Shown: one piece after another, positions 1-5,315 of the stretch
Numbering within the stretch: position 1 is the first letter of the stretch
Layout of the letters: every line of letters begins with the position of its first letter
DNA from: Hyphomonadaceae bacterium UBA1001
GTDB taxonomy: Bacteria; Pseudomonadota; Alphaproteobacteria; Caulobacterales; Aquidulcibacteraceae
DNA: 5,765 bases
NCBI GenBank assembly: GCA_002291875.1
Contig: DBAV01000034.1
Span: 1-5,765 of the forward strand
Reading direction: 5' to 3'
The notes under the pieces: model-generated
The model's input: only the letters and a program-made list of their open reading frames with translations
Told to the model about the DNA's origin: nothing
The model's database searches: none
Program-made: the position numbers and the translations under genes

Positions 1-1031
1 TCCCGCCCTGGATCAACAAGTTCTACATCCTGGATCTGACACCCAGGAACTCGATGGTGAAGTGGCTGCTGGACCAGGGCGTGCCGGTCTTCATCGCCTC
101 GTGGGTGAATCCGGACGAGGACCTCGCCGAGGCGACCTTCGAGGACTACATGCGCGACGGCGTCCTGACCGCCGTCGAAGCGGTGCGCGCCATCTGCGAC
201 GTCGAGAGCGTCAACACCGTGGGCTATTGCATCGGCGGCACGCTGCTGGCCACCACGCTGGCGCTCCTGGGGCGCATGAAGGACCAGCGCATCCATTCCG
301 CCACCTTCTTTGCCGCGCAGACCGATTTCGACGAGGCCGGTGACCTCAAGGTGTTCACCGATGATCCGGCGATCGCCTATGTCGACCGGATCGCCGAGGC
401 CCAGGGCGGTGTCCTGGACGCCGCGAGCATGGCCGACACCTTCAACGCGCTGCGGGCGAACGACCTGATCTGGTCGTATGTCGTGGACAACTATTTCCTC
501 GGAAAGCAGCCGCGGGCCTTCGACCTGCTGTTCTGGAACTCGGACCAGACGCGCATGCCGCGCGCGCTGCACCATTTCTATCTGACCCGCTTCTATCGCG
601 ACAACGCGCTGGCCAGGGGGCAGCTCGAGGTGGCCGGCGTGCGGGTCAGGCTCTCGGACATCGCGACCCCGTGCTATGTCCAGGCCTCGCGCGAGGACCA
701 CATCGCGCCCTTCCGGTCGGTCTATAGAGGCGCGCGCATGTTCGGCGGCGAGACGGTGGTGACGCTGGCGGGCTCGGGCCACATCGCGGGCGTCATCAAC
801 CCGCCCGAGGCGCGCAAATACCAGCACTGGACCAACGCCGCCCTGCCCGACACCACCGACGAATGGATCGCGAATGCGCAGGAACACCCAGGATCATGGT
901 GGCCGCACTGGATGGAATGGCTGGGCGCGCGTTCGGGTCGACGGATCAAGGCACGCCAGCCCGGTGAGGGCGGGTATGAGGTGCTCTGCGATGCGCCCGG
1001 AACTTATGTGAAGGTGCGTTCGGGCGAATGA
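1..1031 (+). CDS. phaC: Class I poly(3-hydroxyalkanoate) synthase PhaC, C-terminal part (5' end outside window)
   Basis: PHA synthase polymerises (R)-3-hydroxyacyl-CoA into the storage polyester on the surface of cytoplasmic granules, releasing CoA. The reading frame is open from the left edge (first full codon at 3) to TGA at 1029-1031, giving about 342 residues. The visible start-like ATG at 54 is internal, because the codons before it (PPWINKFYILDL) are conserved PhaC sequence. Seen directly: the modified lipase box GYCIGG with the nucleophile Cys at 228-230, the catalytic Asp in REDHIAPF at 696-698, and the catalytic His in GSGHIAGVINPP at 780-782. The Asp-His spacing (28 residues) and the roughly 82 residues after the His match, from memory, the approximately 589-residue Cupriavidus enzyme, so about 240-260 N-terminal residues should lie upstream. 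The ending APGTYVKVR is typical of class I enzymes. No phaA, phaB or phaR is visible. The next gene is convergent. Confidence 0.95.
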   Translation, partial: PPWINKFYILDLTPRNSMVKWLLDQGVPVFIASWVNPDEDLAEATFEDYMRDGVLTAVEAVRAICDVESVNTVGYCIGGTLLATTLALLGRMKDQRIHSATFFAAQTDFDEAGDLKVFTDDPAIAYVDRIAEAQGGVLDAASMADTFNALRANDLIWSYVVDNYFLGKQPRAFDLLFWNSDQTRMPRALHHFYLTRFYRDNALARGQLEVAGVRVRLSDIATPCYVQASREDHIAPFRSVYRGARMFGGETVVTLAGSGHIAGVINPPEARKYQHWTNAALPDTTDEWIANAQEHPGSWWPHWMEWLGARSGRRIKARQPGEGGYEVLCDAPGTYVKVRSGE

Positions 1032-1057
1032 CGCGTCGCGAATGATCTCGGTGCCCG

Positions 1058-1084
1058 CCTCGGGTCGCCCCGGCTCACCCGAGG
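1058..1084. terminator. Perfect 8-bp inverted repeat between convergent phaC and hepT
   Basis: CCTCGGGT (1058-1065) and ACCCGAGG (1077-1084) are exact reverse complements separated by 11 bases. The repeat starts 26 bases after the phaC stop and its right arm covers the hepT stop codon (1075-1077). Being perfect, it can fold in RNA from either strand, as expected of a shared bidirectional terminator between convergent genes. Neither side has a U-tract, so intrinsic termination is only a candidate role. Confidence 0.45.
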
Positions 1085-1449
1085 TCCATCGAGCGGTCCA
1101 GCGCCTCCATCATCGGGGGACGTTCAAGCCTGACCACGCGCCAGATCAGAACCTGGTCCAGACCGTCGGCATACCAGTGGGCGGCAAGGTCACGGAACCG
1201 CATCGCCTCCTTCCAGGGAAGGCCCGGTCCGATCGCGTCGAGATGACCGTCAGGCAGGGCTTTCAGAGCCTCGCCGAAGCGGACGAGAAGGTGAACAATG
1301 CCATCCTGGCGCTCGCTGTTGGCAAGGTAGGTTTCAGCCGTGTCGCTGGCGGTCCTCTCCATCGCCCGCCGCGCAAGCGTTACCGCAAGCTCGACGATGC
1401 GCCGGGTTTCACGGGGCCGACCACGGGTGCGATCGCTGTCAGAAGACAT
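1075..1449 (-). CDS. hepT: HepT-like HEPN-domain RNase toxin (DUF86 family)
   Basis: A 124-residue protein resembling HepT/DUF86 toxins, all-helical HEPN ribonucleases of type VII toxin-antitoxin systems that act on RNA until the partner MNT protein modifies them. Seen: the family block LPWKEAMRFRDLAAHWY, containing Rx4HxY with R86, H91 and Y93 (nucleotides 1171-1194), and the upstream FGEALK segment near residue 60. In studied relatives the Arg and His are the RNase residues and the Tyr is the AMPylation site. The start is placed at ATG 1447-1449, which overlaps the mntA stop (ATGTCTTCTGA, 11-bp overlap) and suits translational coupling. No convincing Shine-Dalgarno sequence precedes it. A frame-open start at 1521 would overlap mntA by 83 bp and is disfavoured. 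Residues 1-25 are Arg-rich and lie outside the clear family match. RNase activity itself is inferred. Confidence 0.82.
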   Translation of the reverse strand: MSSDSDRTRGRPRETRRIVELAVTLARRAMERTASDTAETYLANSERQDGIVHLLVRFGEALKALPDGHLDAIGPGLPWKEAMRFRDLAAHWYADGLDQVLIWRVVRLERPPMMEALDRSMDLG

Positions 1450-1738
1450 CGACGAGGTCGCGCTCGACCGATCGCTGAAAGGCCGGCAGGCGCGCCAGCC
1501 CGGCGTGGTCGTGAACCTCAACCGGCGCGCCCAAAAGCCGCGCGGTCTCGTCCTGCACGCGGATCAGGTCGAACAGCGAGAACGTCTCGCTGGCGGGGCT
1601 GATGAGCAGGTCCACATCACTGGCGCCATCGGCTTCGTCACGCGCGACCGAGCCGAACAGGAACATGCGCGCCACGCCCAGCGCCCTGAGCTCGGCGCGG
1701 TGCCGTCGCAGGATCTGGAGGACATCGGCGCGACGCAT
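1439..1738 (-). CDS. mntA: MntA-like minimal nucleotidyltransferase antitoxin (MNT domain)
   Basis: A 99-residue MNT-fold protein. Seen: GSx10DxD with G29, S30, D41 and D43 (GSVARDEADGASDVD), preceded by the usual ELRALGV-type helix and strand and followed by the FSLFDLIRVQDE helix. In known HEPN/MNT pairs this enzyme uses ATP to add AMP units to the toxin tyrosine and so neutralises it. The third metal-binding acid, usually Asp in a VDLV-type strand, seems to be Glu74 (APVEVHD). The ATG at 1736-1738 is chosen because an in-frame TGA lies only five codons upstream. No Shine-Dalgarno sequence is evident before it, and a plausible -10 box ends six bases upstream. The gene lies 53 bp downstream of the crotonase gene on the same strand and overlaps hepT. 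The short length is normal for the family. Confidence 0.85.
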   Translation of the reverse strand: MRRADVLQILRRHRAELRALGVARMFLFGSVARDEADGASDVDLLISPASETFSLFDLIRVQDETARLLGAPVEVHDHAGLARLPAFQRSVERDLVDVF

Positions 1739-1744
1739 GCCGTT

Positions 1745-1773
1745 TTCATATCATCAGCCAGCCCCCCTGTCAG
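1745..1773 (-). promoter_or_regulatory. Candidate sigma-70-type promoter of mntA-hepT
   Basis: Read on the minus strand, CTGACA (1773-1768, 5 of 6 matches to TTGACA) is followed by exactly 17 bases and TATGAA (1750-1745, 4 of 6 matches to TATAAT). Only six bases separate the -10 box from the mntA ATG, so transcription should begin at or next to the A of the ATG, giving a leaderless or nearly leaderless mRNA. This fits the lack of a Shine-Dalgarno sequence. The promoter would give the module its own transcription, independent of the crotonase gene. It was found by eye and not scored against background. Confidence 0.45.
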
Positions 1774-1776
1774 GGG
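1764..1776. repeat. Palindrome CCCCTGTCAGGGG over the mntA -35 box (possible operator)
   Basis: CCCCTG and CAGGGG are perfect 6-bp arms around a central T, and the proposed -35 hexamer (1768-1773) lies inside. Many toxin-antitoxin operons are self-repressed through palindromes at the promoter, so an operator role is plausible. The same bases could instead form a short hairpin (5-bp stem, 3-base loop) after the crotonase stop, but no U-tract follows on the minus strand. Confidence 0.35.
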
Positions 1777-1791
1777 CACCGCCACACGGTT

Positions 1792-2580
1792 TCAACGCCC
1801 CGCGAAGTTGGCACGCCGCTTTTGCAGGAAGGCCGCCGCGCCTTCGATGAAGTCGGCGGTGCGCCCCGCATCGCGTTGGAGTTCGCGTTCCACACCCAGC
1901 TGCTCCTGCCAGTCCCGGTCGAGCGCGTCCCAGGCGGCGCGGCGGATCAGCGCCAGCGAGGCGGGACCGTCGGCGAGGCGGCGTGCATAGTCGCGCGCCG
2001 CATCCATCAGCGCAGCGTCGGGCACCACCTTGTTGATCATGCCCCATTCCAGCGCCTGCGCGGCCGGAATCTTCTCGCCCAGCAGCATCATTTCCATGGC
2101 GCGTGCACGGCCCACCATGCGCGGCAGCAGCCAGGTCGAGCCCCCATCAGGGATCAGGCCGATCCGGCGGAAGGCCTGGAGGAAGTAGGCGCTTTCGGCG
2201 GCCACGATCAGGTCGCCCAAAAGGGCGATCGAGCAGCCGACACCGGCCGCCGCCCCATTGACGGCCGTGACGATCGGCACGCGCAGGTCGCGGATGCGCG
2301 TCACCAGCGGATTGTAGGTCGTCTCGAGCGCTTCACCGGCGTCGAACGATGCCGGATCGGCATTCGCCATGCGCGGGGCCGACAGGTTCGCCCCCGAACA
2401 GAAGCCCCGGCCATTGCCGGTCAGGATCACCGCCCGGGCCTCGGCCTCGGCCCGTCCCAGCGCCGCGCTCAGCTCGTCCGCCAGTTCGATGCTGGCCGCA
2501 TTCAGCGTCGATGGGTCATCCAGGGTCAGCGTGGCAAGGCCATCGGTGACCTCGTATCGAATGCGGCTGGGCTCGGACAT
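1792..2580 (-). CDS. Enoyl-CoA hydratase/isomerase (crotonase) family protein, PaaG-like
   Basis: A 262-residue cytoplasmic crotonase-fold protein of the usual length. Seen (numbered from the 2580 start): the two oxyanion-hole segments, GRGFCSGANL near residues 58-66 and NGAAAGVGCS near 108-117, then LIPDGGSTWLLPR near 142-154 and a helical C-terminus ending AAFLQKRRANFAGR. The overall pattern closely resembles PaaG (YNPLV, RARAM, EWGMI, LER-QR). The two hydratase Glu residues (rat E144 and E164) are replaced by Ser117 and Phe137. Asp145 occupies the PaaG catalytic Asp position. An isomerase-type activity on an acyl-CoA is therefore likelier than water addition, but the substrate is unknown and no other phenylacetate (paa) genes are nearby. 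The second ATG at 2578-2580 is preferred because GGAG (2590-2587) sits six bases before it; a start at 2586 would place GGAG directly against the ATG. The diguanylate cyclase gene is upstream on the same strand. Confidence 0.9.
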   Translation of the reverse strand: MSEPSRIRYEVTDGLATLTLDDPSTLNAASIELADELSAALGRAEAEARAVILTGNGRGFCSGANLSAPRMANADPASFDAGEALETTYNPLVTRIRDLRVPIVTAVNGAAAGVGCSIALLGDLIVAAESAYFLQAFRRIGLIPDGGSTWLLPRMVGRARAMEMMLLGEKIPAAQALEWGMINKVVPDAALMDAARDYARRLADGPASLALIRRAAWDALDRDWQEQLGVERELQRDAGRTADFIEGAAAFLQKRRANFAGR

Positions 2581-2586
2581 GGCCAT

Positions 2587-2590
2587 CTCC
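2587..2590 (-). promoter_or_regulatory. Ribosome binding site deciding the crotonase start
   Basis: GGAG on the minus strand lies six bases before the ATG at 2580 and touches the alternative ATG at 2586 with no spacer. The spacing favours the downstream start, which shortens the protein by two residues. Confidence 0.55.
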
Positions 2591-2628
2591 GTGGACGTGT
2601 TTGCGCCCTCCTAGAGGCTGGACACGGT

Positions 2629-2641
2629 GCAGCCAAGCTGC
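2629..2641 (-). other. Short hairpin between diguanylate cyclase and crotonase genes
   Basis: In the gap between the cyclase stop and the crotonase gene, GCAGC and GCTGC are perfect 5-bp arms around a 3-base loop, beginning 24 bases after the cyclase stop. No U-tract follows. It may weaken read-through from the cyclase gene, or it may be chance in GC-rich DNA. I see no convincing promoter for the crotonase gene in this gap. Confidence 0.2.
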
Positions 2642-2665
2642 CGCGACGGGAGGCGGGATGCGCGC

Positions 2666-3706
2666 TCAGGCCGCGGTGCGGCGGTCATTGCTGTCGGCGG
2701 TGACGCAGTTTCGGCCCTGATGCTTGGAGGCATAGAGCATGGCGTCGACGCGCGCGATGAAGTCCTTGGCTTCCTCGCCGCGGCGCCAGACACCGACACC
2801 GCTCGAGATGGTGACAAGGCCCAGCTCCTCGGCGGTCGAGCGACGCAGCAGCTTCTTGGTCTCGACCGAACGGCGCACCGATTCGGCGAAGGCAACCGCA
2901 TCGTTCAGCGAGGTGCGCGGAAGGATCAGGGCGAATTCCTCGCCGCCGATCCGCGCCACCAGATAATCGGAAAGCGCATTGCGCTGCAGGCTGGCCCCGA
3001 TGAAGCGGATCACCTGGTCGCCGGTCTGGTGCCCCCAGGTGTCGTTGAAGCGCTTGAAATGGTCGATGTCGCACAGGATCAGCGAGAGCGAGCTGCCAAA
3101 GGTTTCGGCCTCGGCAATGCGCAGCTTCAGCACCTCGTCGAAGTTGCGCCGGTTGGCCAGACCGGTCAGCGGGTCCGACAGGGCCTCGGTCCGCACCAGT
3201 TCGAGCGCATCGCGCAGCGCGCTCATTTCACGCGTCGTCTCGTTCAGGCGCGTGGTCAGTTCCTTGTTCTGGACGATCATCTCGGTGGTCGTCCGCGCCA
3301 GGCCCGTCAGCAGCGCCGCCAGCCGCGACGGCTCCATCTGGCGCTCGAGCGCGCGGGTGACGTCGACCAGCCGCTCGCTGTAGGCGCTGGTGCGATTGCC
3401 GGCCGCCTCGAGGTCGCTGACGACGCCCTGGATCTGCTGGATCGCCTTTTCGTTGACCGCCGCGGTTTCCCGCGCGAGGTCGCCGGGTCCGAAAAAGCGC
3501 TGGTGCAGTTCGTCACACACCTTGTCGGTCAGCGGCGCGCCCGAATCGATCACCGTTTCGATGGCGCGGGCGAGGTCGGGGTTCGACTGCGCTCGCCATG
3601 CGCTCAGCACGGCATAGACCATGGGCGACGGATCCAGCCCGTGCCGCTCCATCAGGTCGATGGCCTCGCGGGCCGCCACAAGGGGAGACTTGATAACGCC
3701 GTTCAC
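2666..3706 (-). CDS. Diguanylate cyclase with C-terminal GGDEF domain (GGEEF signature)
   Basis: A 346-residue protein that should make cyclic di-GMP from two GTP. Residues about 1-75 form a helical region with the motif GLDPSPMVYAVLSAW followed by NPDLARAIE, a pattern found before GGDEF domains in alphaproteobacteria. Residues about 76-172 look like a long helical or coiled-coil linker. The GGDEF domain (about 173-335) begins at DPLTGLANRR and has DIDHFKRFNDTWGHQTGD (D213, N221 and D230 match PleD D327, N335 and D344) and GGEEF at 254-258 (nucleotides 2933-2947). The active site looks complete. The inhibitory RxxD site five residues before GGEEF is absent (LSDY). No signal peptide or membrane segment is seen, so it is probably cytosolic. 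The start is GTG at 3706, with AAGGA 11 bases upstream. The start is uncertain, and Met19 is an alternative that would cut into the conserved N-terminal region. The gene is divergent from the aldehyde dehydrogenase gene. Confidence 0.93.
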   Translation of the reverse strand: MNGVIKSPLVAAREAIDLMERHGLDPSPMVYAVLSAWRAQSNPDLARAIETVIDSGAPLTDKVCDELHQRFFGPGDLARETAAVNEKAIQQIQGVVSDLEAAGNRTSAYSERLVDVTRALERQMEPSRLAALLTGLARTTTEMIVQNKELTTRLNETTREMSALRDALELVRTEALSDPLTGLANRRNFDEVLKLRIAEAETFGSSLSLILCDIDHFKRFNDTWGHQTGDQVIRFIGASLQRNALSDYLVARIGGEEFALILPRTSLNDAVAFAESVRRSVETKKLLRRSTAEELGLVTISSGVGVWRRGEEAKDFIARVDAMLYASKHQGRNCVTADSNDRRTAA

Positions 3707-3763
3707 TTCGCGGACATTCCTTGATGGCGCACGCCTGCGCGCCCCGGTTCTGGCGCACCGTGG

Positions 3764-3778
3764 TTAACGCCGTGTTTC
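3764..3778 (+). promoter_or_regulatory. Degenerate CtrA-like binding site (TTAA-N7-TTTC)
   Basis: The alphaproteobacterial cell-cycle regulator CtrA binds TTAA-N7-TTAA. Here TTAA (3764-3767) is followed by seven bases and TTTC (3775-3778). Read on the other strand, the first half is GTTAACCAC, close to the common TTAACC half-site. It is one of the few AT-rich spots in the intergenic region and lies between two divergent genes, one of them a c-di-GMP enzyme. One half matches at only two of four bases, so this is a candidate only. Confidence 0.3.
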
Positions 3779-3804
3779 CGGGGCCGCATCAAACGATCGC
3801 GCGA

Positions 3805-3832
3805 GCGCCGGCCGTCGCGCCGGCCCATGGGC
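3805..3832 (+). repeat. GCGCCGGCC direct repeat and GCCCATGGGC palindrome before the aldehyde dehydrogenase RBS
   Basis: GCGCCGGCC occurs at 3805-3813 and 3817-3825, 12 bases apart. Each copy contains the self-complementary GCCGGC, so the two can also pair as a 6-bp hairpin with a 6-base loop. A perfect 10-bp palindrome GCCCATGGGC (3823-3832) follows directly and ends two bases before the Shine-Dalgarno sequence. It could be an operator or a leader structure affecting translation, but no function is shown. Confidence 0.3.
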
Positions 3833-3833
3833 T

Positions 3834-3840
3834 GGAGGAG
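3834..3840 (+). promoter_or_regulatory. Strong ribosome binding site of the aldehyde dehydrogenase gene
   Basis: GGAGGAG ends eight bases before the ATG at 3849. It is the best Shine-Dalgarno sequence in the window and fixes the start. Confidence 0.75.
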
Positions 3841-3848
3841 TTTGGACA

Positions 3849-5300
3849 ATGAACGCGGTGCAAACCCAGGCAATGCTCGACCCCGCCTCGCGGATGTCGA
3901 TCCAGCTCGAACGCATGAAGGCAGCCCAGCTTCGCGAGGGCCCGCCCGATGCCGGCGTGCGCGAGGATCGCCTCAACCAGGCGATCGCGCTGCTGGTGGA
4001 CAATGAGCGGGCGCTGGTCGAGGCGCTGGATGCCGACTTCGGCGGGCGCAGCCACGACCAGTCGCGCCTGACGGACATTGCGGGCTCGATCGGCCCGCTC
4101 AAGCACGCAAAGGCGCACATGCGCCGCTGGATGCGCCCGCAGCGTCGCCGCACCGAGGCGCCCTTCGGCCTCTTGGGCGCGCGTGCGGACCTGACCTTTG
4201 TTCCAAAGGGCGTGGTGGGCGTGATCGCGCCGTGGAACTTCCCGGTGAACCTGACCTTTGCGCCGCTGGCAGGGGTGCTGGCGGCCGGCAACCGGGCGAT
4301 GATCAAGCCCTCGGAATTCACCCCGGCCACGTCGCAGCTGATGGCGGACCTGTTTCCCCGCTATTTCGCAGACGACGTGATCTCGGTGCATCCGGGTGGG
4401 CCGGATGTGGGTTCGGCGTTCGCGGGGCTGGCGTTCGACCACCTGATCTTCACCGGCGGCACCGGCATCGGCGCCAAGGTGATGCAGGCCGCGGCGCGCA
4501 ATCTGGTCCCGGTGACGCTCGAGCTTGGCGGCAAGTCACCCACGATCATCGGACGCTCGGCCGACCTGGCGCTGGCCGCGCGCCGGATTGCCACCGGCAA
4601 GACCATGAACGCCGGCCAGATCTGCCTCGCGCCCGACTATGTGCTGGTGCCGAACGACCTGCGCGATGCCTTCGTCACGGCCTATGTCGAGGCGCTGCGG
4701 GCCATGTATCCGCGCTTTGCCGGCAATCCGGACTACACCGCCATCGTCAGCGACCGCCACCACCAGCGCCTGACCCAGTACATCGAGGACGCCCGCACCC
4801 AGGGCGCGCGGGTGATCGAGGTCGCACCGACCGAGGCCTCGGCCGAAACTGCCAATGACCGCCGCATGGCGCCCGTGGTGCTGACCGACGTGTCGGAGTC
4901 GATGACGGTGATGCAGGATGAAATCTTCGGCCCCGTGCTGCCGGTCGTCGGCTATGACACGATCGACGAGGCGATCGATTTCGTGAATGCCCGTCCGCGT
5001 CCGCTGGGCCTTTACTGGTTCGGCAAGGACCGGGCCGAAGAGGAGCGCGTCCTTCAGCGGACGGTTTCGGGCGGGGTGACCATCAACGATGTGATCTTCC
5101 ACGTCTCGATGGAGGATCTGCCCTTTGGCGGCGTCGGTCCCAGCGGCATGGGCGCCTATCACGGCCAGGACGGGTTTCTCGAGTTTTCCCACCGCCGCGC
5201 GGTCTATCGCCAGACCGGTGTCGATGCCGTGTTCGGCATGCTGCGCCCGCCCTATGGCGAGGGTTTCCGAAAATTCGTGGCCGGCCGCATCAGCCGCTGA
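3849..5300 (+). CDS. Coniferyl aldehyde dehydrogenase-type NAD(P)+-dependent aldehyde dehydrogenase
   Basis: A 483-residue soluble aldehyde dehydrogenase, close to the approximately 480 residues of CalB-type enzymes, which oxidise coniferyl aldehyde to ferulate in lignin-derived phenylpropanoid breakdown. Seen: APWNFP with N130, IKPSE with K153, the nucleotide-binding FTGGTGIGAK (201-210), LELGGKSP with general base E225 (4521-4523), NAGQICLAPDY with nucleophile C259 (4623-4625), EIFGPVLPV (358-366) and PFGGVGPSGMGAYHG (425-439). QICLAPDY, the short C-terminus and the GMGAYHG ending fit the ALDH3-like/CalB group rather than classical ALDH1/2. All catalytic residues are present. The coniferyl aldehyde assignment is by family resemblance; other aromatic or aliphatic aldehydes are possible, and no ferulate or vanillate genes are nearby. 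The start is fixed by GGAGGAG eight bases upstream. The gene seems monocistronic, divergent from the cyclase gene and convergent with the next gene. Confidence 0.92.
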   Translation: MNAVQTQAMLDPASRMSIQLERMKAAQLREGPPDAGVREDRLNQAIALLVDNERALVEALDADFGGRSHDQSRLTDIAGSIGPLKHAKAHMRRWMRPQRRRTEAPFGLLGARADLTFVPKGVVGVIAPWNFPVNLTFAPLAGVLAAGNRAMIKPSEFTPATSQLMADLFPRYFADDVISVHPGGPDVGSAFAGLAFDHLIFTGGTGIGAKVMQAAARNLVPVTLELGGKSPTIIGRSADLALAARRIATGKTMNAGQICLAPDYVLVPNDLRDAFVTAYVEALRAMYPRFAGNPDYTAIVSDRHHQRLTQYIEDARTQGARVIEVAPTEASAETANDRRMAPVVLTDVSESMTVMQDEIFGPVLPVVGYDTIDEAIDFVNARPRPLGLYWFGKDRAEEERVLQRTVSGGVTINDVIFHVSMEDLPFGGVGPSGMGAYHGQDGFLEFSHRRAVYRQTGVDAVFGMLRPPYGEGFRKFVAGRISR

Positions 5301-5315
5301 GGTGCGGGCGGCGGT

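Larger units (their letters stand above)
3707..3848. promoter_or_regulatory. Divergent intergenic region between cyclase and aldehyde dehydrogenase genes
   Basis: These 142 bases must hold the promoters of both divergent genes. I see no strong sigma-70 -35/-10 pair for either. Present are an 8-bp direct repeat TGGCGCAC (3725-3732 and 3751-3758), a small inverted repeat GCGCA/TGCGC (3727-3731 and 3736-3740), a CtrA-like site, and a repeat and palindrome cluster just before the aldehyde dehydrogenase ribosome site. Short repeats of this size can arise by chance in GC-rich DNA. Confidence 0.4.

Noticed and set aside
1450..1521. A 24-residue N-terminal extension of hepT
   Set aside because: It would overlap mntA by 83 bp, and the extra residues are low-complexity Ser/Arg sequence antisense-free but out of frame with mntA; the start at 1449 gives a normal family length and a coupled overlap.
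1340..1990. A 216-codon plus-strand frame across mntA-hepT and the end of the crotonase gene
   Set aside because: It runs antisense through two motif-bearing genes and a gene boundary, which a real gene would be unlikely to do without a trace of domain homology.
2608..2649. A promoter for the crotonase gene (TTGGCT-N17-TAGGAG on the minus strand)
   Set aside because: The spacing is right, but the hexamers match consensus poorly (about 3 and 2 of 6).
1822..2703. A 293-codon plus-strand open frame opposite the crotonase gene
   Set aside because: It mirrors a well-supported crotonase gene and shows no family motif; composition again is that of a GC-rich shadow frame.
3702..3716. A four-codon leader peptide (ATG at 3716, TGA overlapping the cyclase GTG)
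   Set aside because: AAGGA abuts the ATG with no spacer, and so short a frame is expected by chance.
2627..3724. A 365-codon plus-strand open frame opposite the diguanylate cyclase gene
   Set aside because: It is antisense to a clear GGDEF gene, has no recognisable domain, and its Gln/Arg/His/Gly-rich composition is typical of antisense frames in GC-rich DNA.
3725..3758. Direct repeat TGGCGCAC as an operator pair
   Set aside because: An 8-bp repeat within 142 GC-rich bases is quite likely by chance; it is noted in the intergenic entry but not claimed as a site.
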